Source: Chitinophaga pinensis (GTDB lineage Bacteria; Bacteroidota; Bacteroidia; NS11-12g; UBA9320). From it: a stretch of DNA of 32,945 nucleotides. The translations under genes were made by a program, and so were the position numbers. The stretch lies in NCBI GenBank assembly GCA_945907065.1, contig CAMDSC010000025.1, positions 1-32,945 on the forward strand. Reading direction: 5' to 3'. Shown in pieces: positions 24,550 to 32,945 of this stretch (positions are counted from its first letter, which is position 1; each line of letters opens with the position of its first letter). The notes below the pieces were generated by a model. That model ran no database searches. It was not told the DNA's origin and saw only the letters and a program-made list of their open reading frames with translations.

Positions 24550-25518
24550 ATGAAGAAAATAGCTGTATTTACATCTGGAGGAGACTCTCCAGGAATGAAT
24601 GCTTGTATTAGAGCGATTGTTAGAACAGCTATTTATCATAAAATTAAAATAGCAGGTATAGTTGGTGGTTATGAAGGAATGATTAATAACAACTTCATAA
24701 ATCTGGATGCAGCTTCAGTTGCAAATATTATTCAGAGAGGTGGTACCATTCTTAAATCATCCCGAAGTGAAGAATTTAAAACTGTAGAGGGAAGAAAAAA
24801 GGCGTATGAAAATATTAAAAGTCATAAAATTGATGGAATTGTTTGCATAGGAGGAAATGGAACTTATACAGGAGCCGGTGTTTTTTTTGAGGAATATGGA
24901 ATACCAAGTATTGGTGTTCCTGGCACCATAGACAATGATCTTTTTGGAACAGATCATACTATTGGCTACGATACGGCAATTAATACTGCTATGGAGGCTA
25001 TTGACAAAATAAGGGATACTGCTGACTCGCATAACCGCGTTTTTTTGGTGGAGGTGATGGGACGAGATACCGGATTTATTGCTTTGGCAGTTGGAGTAGC
25101 AGGTGGCGCAGAGGCTATTTTAATACCTGAAGACCAAAAAGATGAAGCCAAACTTTTCGATATTTTTACGAGAAACAAGAACAGAAGAAAATCTTTTTCA
25201 ATAATAGTAGTATCGGAAGGTGAACATGGTGGGGCAATAAATGCAGCATCAAAACTTAAAGAAAAGTTTCCGGAGCTGGATATTAGAACAACTATTTTAG
25301 GACATATTCAAAGAGGTGGAAGTCCAACGGCTCGTGATAGGATATTGTCCACACGACTTGGTTTATCAGCTGTTGAGCGATTATTGGAAGGTGGAAAAAA
25401 TGAATGTGTAGGCATGATTAATAACACAATTCATTTCACTTCATTTAAAGAAGCTGTTGAAAAATACAAGCCTTTGCCTGAATATATTTATGGAATGATT
25501 GATAAGCTTTCTGTTTAA
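24550..25518 (+). CDS. pfkA: 6-phosphofructokinase (PfkA type) with Asn in the Mg/ATP loop
   Basis: Glycolytic enzyme forming fructose 1,6-bisphosphate. The 322-residue length, the N-terminal GGDSPGMNA (10-18), catalytic PGTIDND (Asp129, equal to E. coli Asp127), EVMGRDTG and GHIQRGGSPTARDR all mark the bacterial PfkA family. One key position differs: residues 101-105 read GGNGT where the family has GGDGS/T. Asn103 thus replaces the Asp (E. coli Asp103) that helps bind Mg-ATP. Gly104, which marks ATP-dependent rather than pyrophosphate-dependent enzymes, is kept. The protein is otherwise intact, so it may be slow, altered in nucleotide use, or one of two paralogues. It has its own candidate promoter. 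Confidence 0.93.
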   Translation: MKKIAVFTSGGDSPGMNACIRAIVRTAIYHKIKIAGIVGGYEGMINNNFINLDAASVANIIQRGGTILKSSRSEEFKTVEGRKKAYENIKSHKIDGIVCIGGNGTYTGAGVFFEEYGIPSIGVPGTIDNDLFGTDHTIGYDTAINTAMEAIDKIRDTADSHNRVFLVEVMGRDTGFIALAVGVAGGAEAILIPEDQKDEAKLFDIFTRNKNRRKSFSIIVVSEGEHGGAINAASKLKEKFPELDIRTTILGHIQRGGSPTARDRILSTRLGLSAVERLLEGGKNECVGMINNTIHFTSFKEAVEKYKPLPEYIYGMIDKLSV

Positions 25519-25526
25519 AAAATTGA

Positions 25527-25667
25527 TTAATGCTTAATTATCAATTTTTTATTCTCACTCATAAATTGAGAAGTATAAACCTTATAAAAATAAACACCTT
25601 GTGCCAATCCAGTTATATCAATTTCAAAATTGCCGGAAGTGCTTTCCAGCTCAAATCGTTTTAAAAC
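25527..25667 (-). pseudogene. Orphan T9SS sorting-domain tail joined head-on to clpB
   Basis: The minus strand reads VLKRFELESTSG..., IDITGLAQGVYFYKVY, then ENKKLIIKH and a stop at 25527. This is the last 45-50 residues of a type A T9SS sorting domain. Upstream (to the right) the reading runs straight into antisense of clpB, so the cargo protein and signal peptide are gone. It ends 8 bases from the pfkA stop, a normal convergent layout, which suggests the left side is native and the break is on the right. Confidence 0.75.
25658..25667. other. Rearrangement breakpoint at GTTTTAAAAC palindrome
   Basis: The perfect 10-base palindrome GTTTTAAAAC sits where T9SS-tail coding (minus) changes to ClpB coding (plus). 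About 12 bases (25659-25670) fit both readings, as expected for a microhomology join or a false assembly join. Confidence 0.65.
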
Positions 25668-27364
25668 CTGCATTGGCTCGTGGAGAATTGAGAGCTATTG
25701 GGGCTACCACTTTGGCCGAGTATCAAAAATATATTGAAAAAGACAAAGCCTTGGAACGCCGTTTCCAATCGGTGATGGTGGAAGAGCCGGATACGCAAGA
25801 AGCTATTTCTATTTTACGTGGACTAAAAGAAAGGTATGAAGTGCATCATAAAGTGAGAATAAAAGATGAAGCTATTATTGCTGCAGTTAAGTTATCGCAA
25901 CGCTATATTTCAGACAGGTTTTTGCCTGATAAGGCGATTGACCTAATGGATGAGGCTGCGGCCAAACTCCGTTTGGAAATAGATTCCGTTCCTGAAGAAC
26001 TGGACGAACTGGAGCGACGGATTATTCAATTGGAAATTGAAAAGAAAGCCATCAAACGTGAAGGGGACGATAAAAAAGTAGATGATATAAATAAACAACT
26101 CAGCAAACTTGGTGAGGAACGCAATGAACTGAAAGCAAGCTGGCAAAGTGAGAAGGCTATTGTTGAAGGTATTCAAACGAAGAAGACAGCTATTGAAAAT
26201 TTAAAACACGAAGCCGATTTAGCTGAACGTTCCGGCGATTATGGCAAAGTAGCTGAAATACGCTACGGGAAAATGAAAGAAACTGAGGAAGCTTTAAATA
26301 AATTGAATACCGAATTGCAAGAAAAACAGATAAGCGGAGCGCTAGTGAAAGAGGAAGTGGATAGCGAAGATATAGCCGATGTGGTGAGCAAGTGGACTGG
26401 CATTCCTGTAAAAAGCATGTTGCAGGGGGAACGTGAAATACTTTTAAATTTAGAAGCTGAACTTCATAATAGGGTTGTGGGGCAGGAGGAAGCGATTACT
26501 GCTATTTCCGATGCAATAAGAAGAAGCCGTGCCGGATTAAGTGACCCCAAAAAACCAATTGGTTCCTTTATCTTTCTAGGAACTACCGGGGTTGGTAAAA
26601 CCGAATTGGCCAAAGCTTTAGCCGAATATCTTTTTGACCAAGAAAGTGCCATGGTACGAATTGATATGAGTGAGCATCAGGAAAACCATACCGTGAGCCG
26701 CTTAATTGGTGCCCCTCCGGGATATGTGGGGTATGATGAAGGAGGCCAGTTAACCGAGGCCGTTCGCCGTCATCCCTATTCGGTCATATTATTGGATGAG
26801 ATAGAAAAAGCCCATCCCGATGTGTTTAATATTTTGTTGCAGATATTGGACGATGGCCGATTGACAGATAATAAAGGCCGAACCGCTAACTTTAAAAACA
26901 CAATCCTCATCATGACTTCAAATATTGGTAGCCATATAATTCAAGAAAAATATGATAATTATAATGAGGCGAATAAAGACGAAGTGATGGCTTCGGCTAA
27001 GCTGGAAGTGTTTGATTTATTAAAGCGAACTATCCGTCCTGAGTTTTTAAATCGTATAGATGAAGTGATTATATTTACACCGCTAAGCCGCGAGGAAGTA
27101 GGGCAGATAGTAGAATTGCAGTTTAAAAATGTAACCGCATCCATGCTGGCTTTAGGTTTTGAATTGCAAGCCACCGATGAAGTTATGGATTGGTTAGGTG
27201 AATTGGGTTATGACCCACAATTTGGGGCAAGACCGCTCAAGCGAGTAATCCAACGTGAGGTATTAAATGAACTATCGAAGCAAATAATAGCTGGTAGTGT
27301 GAATAAAGAAAAACCTATTCTTTTGAAATTGGATAAAAATAAACTCATTTTTGAGAACTCTTAA
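25659..27364 (+). pseudogene. clpB: clpB lacking its 5' third (ClpB disaggregase fragment)
   Basis: ClpB is the AAA+ chaperone that works with DnaK to dissolve aggregates. Homology begins abruptly at LKPALARGEL, inside the first ATPase domain, so about 300 N-terminal residues (N domain plus Walker A and B of NBD1) of the usual 860-870 are missing. What remains is sound: the NBD1 end with ALERRFQ, the coiled-coil M domain (about 125-245 in the frame opening at 25601), NBD2 with Walker A GTTGVGKT (327-334) and Walker B VILLDE (395-400), GAPPGYVGY, and a normal C-terminus. The frame can be opened from a GTG at 25601, but its first 20 codons are antisense of the T9SS tail and are spurious. It is either a true deletion/inversion, leaving a non-functional or NBD2-only protein, or an assembly chimera. 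Confidence 0.88.
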
Positions 27365-27405
27365 TTAAGAAATAAAGATTTTTTTCATAGGCATTAGAAT
27401 TTATT

Positions 27406-27433
27406 GAAAAGGGCGTTGTGAAACGTCCTTTTC
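27406..27433. terminator. Terminator between clpB and gyrB
   Basis: Stem GAAAAGGGCGTT/AACGTCCTTTTC (12 pairs with one G-T wobble) and a 4-base GTGA loop, 42 bases after the clpB stop. A- and T-rich flanks let it act for both convergent genes. Confidence 0.8.
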
Positions 27434-27511
27434 TGGTTTTAAAAAGGATATAAACAAAAAACATCACCTATAAAATGGAGAGGTTTTTTTTAGCATATAC
27501 CTTTTTAATAG

Positions 27512-29496
<1,985 letters not shown>

Positions 29497-29579
29497 TTAA
29501 AGCGCCCGTATTTTCAGGTATTTGACGAGGTGTTGTTTTCCACATTTAATTAACGAAGAAAGAAGAAAATGTTTGAAAT

Positions 29580-30629
29580 TTAGATTGTAGAAAGTTCCCC
29601 CCTCAAATTTTCTCCAAGCAATAAACTTATATTTTTTTCATTCCCCAACAACCACATCATCTTAGCCGTAGCTGCTTCAAGCGTCATATCGGCGCCGCTA
29701 ATTACTCCACATTTATAAAGATTGTTTCCAGTTTTGTAAGCTTTCATATTTACAAACCCTTCCTGGCATTGGGAAATATTGAGAATCGTTTTGCCCTTAT
29801 CCATCAATAGTTGAATGGCATTTATAAATATTTCGGATGACGGAGCATTGCCACTTCCAAAGGTTCTTAATATTACGCCTTTTAGTTGTTTATCATTGGC
29901 CAAACGACTCAATATTTCAGGATTGAACCCCGGAAAAAGAGTAATTATTATTATATTGGTTTCAAAATTTGGAAGTACACAAAAAGGCTCAGTAGGAATA
30001 TTTAAAATATATTTATCCCGAATTTGAATGGATTGCTCCAAACTTCCCAATTCAGGAAATGACGGAGATTCAAACCCTGAAAAATCTTTGGAACTTGATT
30101 TTGTAGAGCGGTTGCCACGTAATAATTTATCGTTAAAACAAATTAATACTTCAGCAATAACAGGCAAATTAAAAACATTAGCCGCCGCAATATGAATGGC
30201 GTTGCTCAAATTGCTTATTGCATCTGTTCGTGGATGAAAAATGGGTAACTGACTACCGGTTAAAACCACAGGTTTTCCTAATTTTTGCAAAGCAAAACTA
30301 AGTGCCGATGCGGTATAAGCCATGGTGTCCGTTCCATGAATGATTATAAAGCCGTCATAACTAATATAATTTTTTGATAGTGTTTCTAAAATTTCAGCCC
30401 AATGGTTTGGGTTAAATTCTGAACTGTCAATCACGTGGTCAAAGGATTTGTAAGTAAATTCAATTCCTTTTTCTTTAGTAAAAAAACCATCTAAAGATAA
30501 AGCAGGCATGGCTTTTTGAAGGAATTCCCAACCTTGCGGAATTAATGGACTATTGGAATCTCCGGGTATTTCATGACCCATACCAATTGTTCCCCCTGTA
30601 TAAAGAATTAATAATTTAGCTGATGGCAT
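29580..30629 (-). CDS. ansA: Type I (cytosolic) L-asparaginase
   Basis: Hydrolyses asparagine to aspartate and ammonia. The first catalytic motif YTGGTIGM gives nucleophile Thr14; the second, IIHGTDTMAYTASALSF, gives Thr100-Asp101; LTGSQLPI supplies another conserved segment. There is no signal peptide, and 349 residues fit the cytosolic AnsA type, not the periplasmic type II enzyme. The start lies 11 bases after the pyrB stop, so it is very likely the last gene of an EVE-pyrR-pyrB-ansA operon. Its product aspartate is the substrate of PyrB, which gives the pairing a metabolic reason. Confidence 0.93.
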   Translation of the reverse strand: MPSAKLLILYTGGTIGMGHEIPGDSNSPLIPQGWEFLQKAMPALSLDGFFTKEKGIEFTYKSFDHVIDSSEFNPNHWAEILETLSKNYISYDGFIIIHGTDTMAYTASALSFALQKLGKPVVLTGSQLPIFHPRTDAISNLSNAIHIAAANVFNLPVIAEVLICFNDKLLRGNRSTKSSSKDFSGFESPSFPELGSLEQSIQIRDKYILNIPTEPFCVLPNFETNIIIITLFPGFNPEILSRLANDKQLKGVILRTFGSGNAPSSEIFINAIQLLMDKGKTILNISQCQEGFVNMKAYKTGNNLYKCGVISGADMTLEAATAKMMWLLGNEKNISLLLGENLRGELSTI

Positions 30630-30640
30630 TGAAAATAAAA

Positions 30641-31570
30641 TTATGCTCGTTTCATAGCCAAAAGATACAGAACCGCCATGCGAATGGCTACCCCATTTTC
30701 TACTTGTTCCAGAATTATAGATTGACTGTGATCTGCCACATCGCTAGTTATCTCCACTCCACGGTTAATAGGGCCTGGATGCATAATTGTTATTTCCTTT
30801 CCTAGGCTTTCCAATATTTTTCGGTTCAGACCGTATTGCATGGTATATTCACGAAGTGTGGGGAAATATTTTATATCCTGGCGTTCCAATTGGATGCGAA
30901 GCATATTAGCCACGTCACACCATTCAAGGGCTTTCTTTAAGTTATATTCTACTTTTACTCCCAAGTGTTCAATGTGTTTTGGGATTAAAGTAGCTGGACC
31001 GCAAACCATTACTTCAGCTCCAAGTTTTTGCAAACAAAAAATATTGGACAATGCCACCCGTGAGTGCATAATGTCGCCAACTATGGCTATTTTTTTACCT
31101 TTCACATCACCCAATTTTTCACGTATGGAAAATGCGTCAAGTAAGGCTTGGGTTGGGTGTTCATGAGTTCCATCTCCGGCATTAATAACTTGCGTATTGG
31201 TGTTTTTAGCCAAAAAAATGGCGGCTCCTGGGGCAGGATGTCTCATTACTACCATATCTACCTTCATTGCTAAAATATTATTGACTGTGTCAATCAAGGT
31301 CTCACCTTTGGTAACGGACGAGGAGGATGAAGCAAAATTTACAACATCGGCTGATAATCGTTTTTCTGCCAATTCAAACGACACACGGGTCCTTGTAGAA
31401 TTTTCGAAGAAAATATTGGCAATGGTGATGTCTCGTAAAGTTGGGACTCTTTTTATTGGTCGATTAATAACGGTTTTAAAATTATCAGCCGTTCTAAAAA
31501 TCAACTGAATATCCTCGTGGGATATTTCTTTAATTCCAAGCAAGTGGTTTACACTTAATGATTCTTCCAT
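30641..31570 (-). CDS. pyrB: Aspartate carbamoyltransferase catalytic chain
   Basis: Committing step of pyrimidine synthesis: carbamoyl phosphate plus aspartate give carbamoyl aspartate. The carbamoyl-phosphate loop FENSTRTR (55-62) is followed by the mobile loop SSSVTKGETLIDT, HPTQALLDAF and the aspartate-binding HPGPINRGVEI. At 309 residues it is a standard catalytic chain. No regulatory chain (pyrI) follows, so it is likely the unregulated trimeric form controlled through PyrR, as in Bacillus. It starts 5 bases after the pyrR stop. Confidence 0.96.
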   Translation of the reverse strand: MEESLSVNHLLGIKEISHEDIQLIFRTADNFKTVINRPIKRVPTLRDITIANIFFENSTRTRVSFELAEKRLSADVVNFASSSSSVTKGETLIDTVNNILAMKVDMVVMRHPAPGAAIFLAKNTNTQVINAGDGTHEHPTQALLDAFSIREKLGDVKGKKIAIVGDIMHSRVALSNIFCLQKLGAEVMVCGPATLIPKHIEHLGVKVEYNLKKALEWCDVANMLRIQLERQDIKYFPTLREYTMQYGLNRKILESLGKEITIMHPGPINRGVEITSDVADHSQSIILEQVENGVAIRMAVLYLLAMKRA

Positions 31571-31575
31571 CTTTT

Positions 31576-32115
31576 TTATTCAGTTATTATCCAAACTTCA
31601 GGGGTTGATTTATTTTCAAGCCAAACTACTTCTACTCGGTCATGGGTACGAGTATCTACTTCTTCACCAATATAATCGGGCTGAATGGGCAATTCTCGGT
31701 TGAATTTTCTATCTACCAATGCCATCAGTTCAATTTTTAAAGGTCTTCCAAAATCGGCTAAAGCATTGAGTGAGGAACGAACTGAACGTCCAGTATATAG
31801 CACATCGTCAACAATTATCACATTTTTATTTTCTATCAAAAAGTCAATTTTAATAGTATTTGGTACAAGTATTTTATCACCTTTTCTGAAATCATCGCGG
31901 TAAAAAGTGCTATCCAATTCGCCATATAAAATAGTTTTATTGCCAGAAATACGGGATATTATTTCCACCAACTTTCTTGCCAGCATTATGCCGCGTGGCT
32001 GCATACCAATAATAGCAACATTGTTCATATCACCATGATTTTCGGTAATCTGCAAAGCAATCCTTTCAAGGATTATCCGGGTTAGTCCGGAGTCAAGTAT
32101 CAAGCGTTTTTCCAT
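31576..32115 (-). CDS. pyrR: PyrR bifunctional pyrimidine regulator / uracil phosphoribosyltransferase
   Basis: A 179-residue PRTase-fold protein. The PRPP loop VIIVDDVLYTGRSVRSSL (99-116) is the family signature, and GMQPRGIMLARKL (38-50) and YGELDSTFYRDDF are typical of PyrR. In Gram-positive bacteria PyrR binds pyr mRNA when UMP is high and causes attenuation; whether the Bacteroidota protein does so is less certain, and UPRTase activity may dominate. It sits 5 bases after the EVE gene and 5 bases before pyrB. The only attenuator-like structure in the operon is the hairpin upstream of the EVE gene. Confidence 0.95.
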   Translation of the reverse strand: MEKRLILDSGLTRIILERIALQITENHGDMNNVAIIGMQPRGIMLARKLVEIISRISGNKTILYGELDSTFYRDDFRKGDKILVPNTIKIDFLIENKNVIIVDDVLYTGRSVRSSLNALADFGRPLKIELMALVDRKFNRELPIQPDYIGEEVDTRTHDRVEVVWLENKSTPEVWIITE

Positions 32116-32120
32116 TCGTT

Positions 32121-32528
32121 TTACCCTTCAGACAATTCTAAAATAAAATCAAACTCTTCTTTTTTTAATTTGCTAACCGATAATCTACCAATTCTTATCA
32201 AATCTATATTTTGAAGCATGGGTTCTTTTTTCATTTGCTCCAAAGTAACAGGTTTTTTAAGATTTTCAAGAGGTTCAATATCTACCACCACCCAAGCTGT
32301 TTCGTGGGTTGTAGGGTCTTGATATGATTCTCTAATTACTTTAGCCAAACCTACTATTTCTTTGCCTTCATTACTATGATAAAAACAACAAATGTCACCA
32401 ATTTTCATTTCACGCAGATTATTTCTGGCCGTATAATTTCTTACTCCATCCCACATTGTGGAGCCGTCTTTTACCAGTTTATCCCAAGGATATTTTACCG
32501 GTTCTGATTTGATAATCCAATAGTTCAT
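32121..32528 (-). CDS. EVE-domain protein
   Basis: A 135-residue single-domain protein of the EVE family (PUA/YTH-like fold; thymocyte nuclear protein 1 group). Signature segments are NYWIIKSEP at the N-terminus, WDGVRNYTARNNLREMKIGDICCFYHS (about 26-52), and IVGLAKVIRESYQDPT. EVE domains are thought to recognise modified bases in DNA or RNA; fused forms occur in restriction systems, but stand-alone forms like this are widespread housekeeping genes. It is the first gene of the pyrR-pyrB-ansA series (5 bases to pyrR). Its ATG lies only 14 bases after the T-run of a hairpin. Confidence 0.93.
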   Translation of the reverse strand: MNYWIIKSEPVKYPWDKLVKDGSTMWDGVRNYTARNNLREMKIGDICCFYHSNEGKEIVGLAKVIRESYQDPTTHETAWVVVDIEPLENLKKPVTLEQMKKEPMLQNIDLIRIGRLSVSKLKKEEFDFILELSEG

Positions 32529-32542
32529 TTAATTATGATTGC

Positions 32543-32579
32543 AAAAAAAAATCCCATTTCAAAAATGAGATTTTTTTTG
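32543..32579 (-). terminator. Terminator or attenuator hairpin before the EVE-pyr operon
   Basis: On the minus strand, AAAAAAAATCTCATTT and AAATGGGATTTTTTTT pair with one mismatch and a short loop, then a 9-base T-run. It follows the helix-hairpin-helix gene by about 30 bases. No full promoter fits between it and the EVE start, so it may act as an attenuator or leaky terminator. Confidence 0.75.
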
Positions 32580-32609
32580 TGAGTTATAAAAATAAGTTAT
32601 TCAATTATT

Positions 32610-32945
32610 TTAACTATTTATTAATTCTTTAGCTTGACCTACCCAATTTTCACGTTCTACACGTCCAGGAGATTTTGTTAAAGCTTCTATAGCCTCAATT
32701 CCTGCTTCGTTTAGTTTGCTCAATTGCTCAAAGGTATGAATTCCAATTTTTTGAAGATCTTTTTCAAATTTTGGGCCTATTCCTACAATTACTTTCAAGT
32801 CATCTTTTTTATCTCCGGCTTCACCTACAATGCTTAGAAGAGTTTTAATGTTATCATCAGAAGCATTATCAGATTTTGCAGTTTCTTTTTTTGCTTTAGC
32901 AACTTTCACTGGTTTTTCTTCAGTTTCAGTTTTCTCCGCTTTTAC
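32610..32945 (-). CDS. C-terminal helix-hairpin-helix domain protein, truncated by the window edge
   Basis: The frame is open through the window's right edge, so the GTG at 32909 is probably internal and the N-terminus lies outside. The visible part is a Lys/Glu/Ala-rich linker, then DDLKVIVGIGPKFEKDLQKIGIHTFEQLSKL, a helix-hairpin-helix (GIGPK) that usually binds DNA or RNA non-specifically, ending PGRVERENWVGQAKELINS. Domains of this form occur as C-terminal extensions, for example of ribosomal protein L21 and some NADH dehydrogenase E subunits, so an L21 fusion (rplU) is one possibility. The host domain cannot be decided here. Confidence 0.7.
   Translation of the reverse strand, partial: VKAEKTETEEKPVKVAKAKKETAKSDNASDDNIKTLLSIVGEAGDKKDDLKVIVGIGPKFEKDLQKIGIHTFEQLSKLNEAGIEAIEALTKSPGRVERENWVGQAKELINS

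Noticed and set aside
25601-25660. GTG start giving a 587-residue ClpB-like protein
   Set aside because: The first 20 codons are antisense to the T9SS tail and match nothing in ClpB; the frame is open by chance.
32610-32909. A complete 99-residue protein starting at GTG 32909
   Set aside because: The frame stays open upstream to the window edge with the same charged composition, so it is the end of a larger protein.

Overview
This window is chromosomal DNA from a member of the Bacteroidota. The evidence is a block of type IX secretion (T9SS) and gliding genes (gldJ, two PorP/SprF-family genes, porU, porV), several secreted proteins with C-terminal T9SS sorting domains, little Shine-Dalgarno sequence, and repeated TAnnTTTG promoter -7 elements of the kind described for Bacteroidota. 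The asparaginyl-tRNA synthetase carries a long charged insertion that I recall from Chitinophaga-like relatives, so the Chitinophagales/Sphingobacteriia side of the phylum is a guess. No tRNA, rRNA, CRISPR array, insertion sequence or prophage was seen.

Layout. 1-4,200: a patatin-like phospholipase with a membrane-spanning insert, a convergent secreted T9SS-tail protein, and a sterol desaturase-family di-iron membrane protein, followed by a 468-base gap. 4,668-10,492: asnS diverges from rpoN (sigma-54); rpoN leads a tight rightward series with a multi-pass membrane protein, a PaaG-like enoyl-CoA hydratase/isomerase and a secreted M43 metalloprotease. 10,755-20,881: the T9SS block, with a PorP/SprF barrel fused to calcium-type TSP3 repeats and a SPOR-like domain, a relic T9SS tail, gldJ and a second porP/sprF on the minus strand, then porU and porV on the plus strand. 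20,955-25,518: lon, a lipoprotein and pfkA. 25,527-27,364: an abnormal junction where an orphan T9SS tail (minus) abuts the 3' two thirds of clpB (plus). 27,512-32,945: a leftward run of an edge-truncated helix-hairpin-helix protein, an EVE-domain protein, pyrR, pyrB, type I asparaginase and gyrB.

How the genes work together. GldJ belongs to the motor/ring side of T9SS, PorP/SprF proteins are outer-membrane partners, and PorV carries cargo to the PorU sortase, which removes the sorting tail and attaches cargo at the surface. The 294-aa protein and the metalloprotease are likely clients. In the pyr cluster, asparaginase makes aspartate, the substrate of aspartate carbamoyltransferase, and PyrR is the pyrimidine regulator/uracil phosphoribosyltransferase, so the cluster joins nitrogen supply to pyrimidine synthesis.

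Best leads: the broken clpB junction at a GTTTTAAAAC palindrome; the PorP-TSP3-SPOR fusion with an internal base-composition shift; an Asp-to-Asn change in the Mg/ATP loop of PfkA; a terminator-like hairpin 14 bases before the EVE-pyrR-pyrB-ansA operon; and palindromes in the asnS/rpoN and gyrB leaders. I do not see a complete, clearly new multi-gene system.
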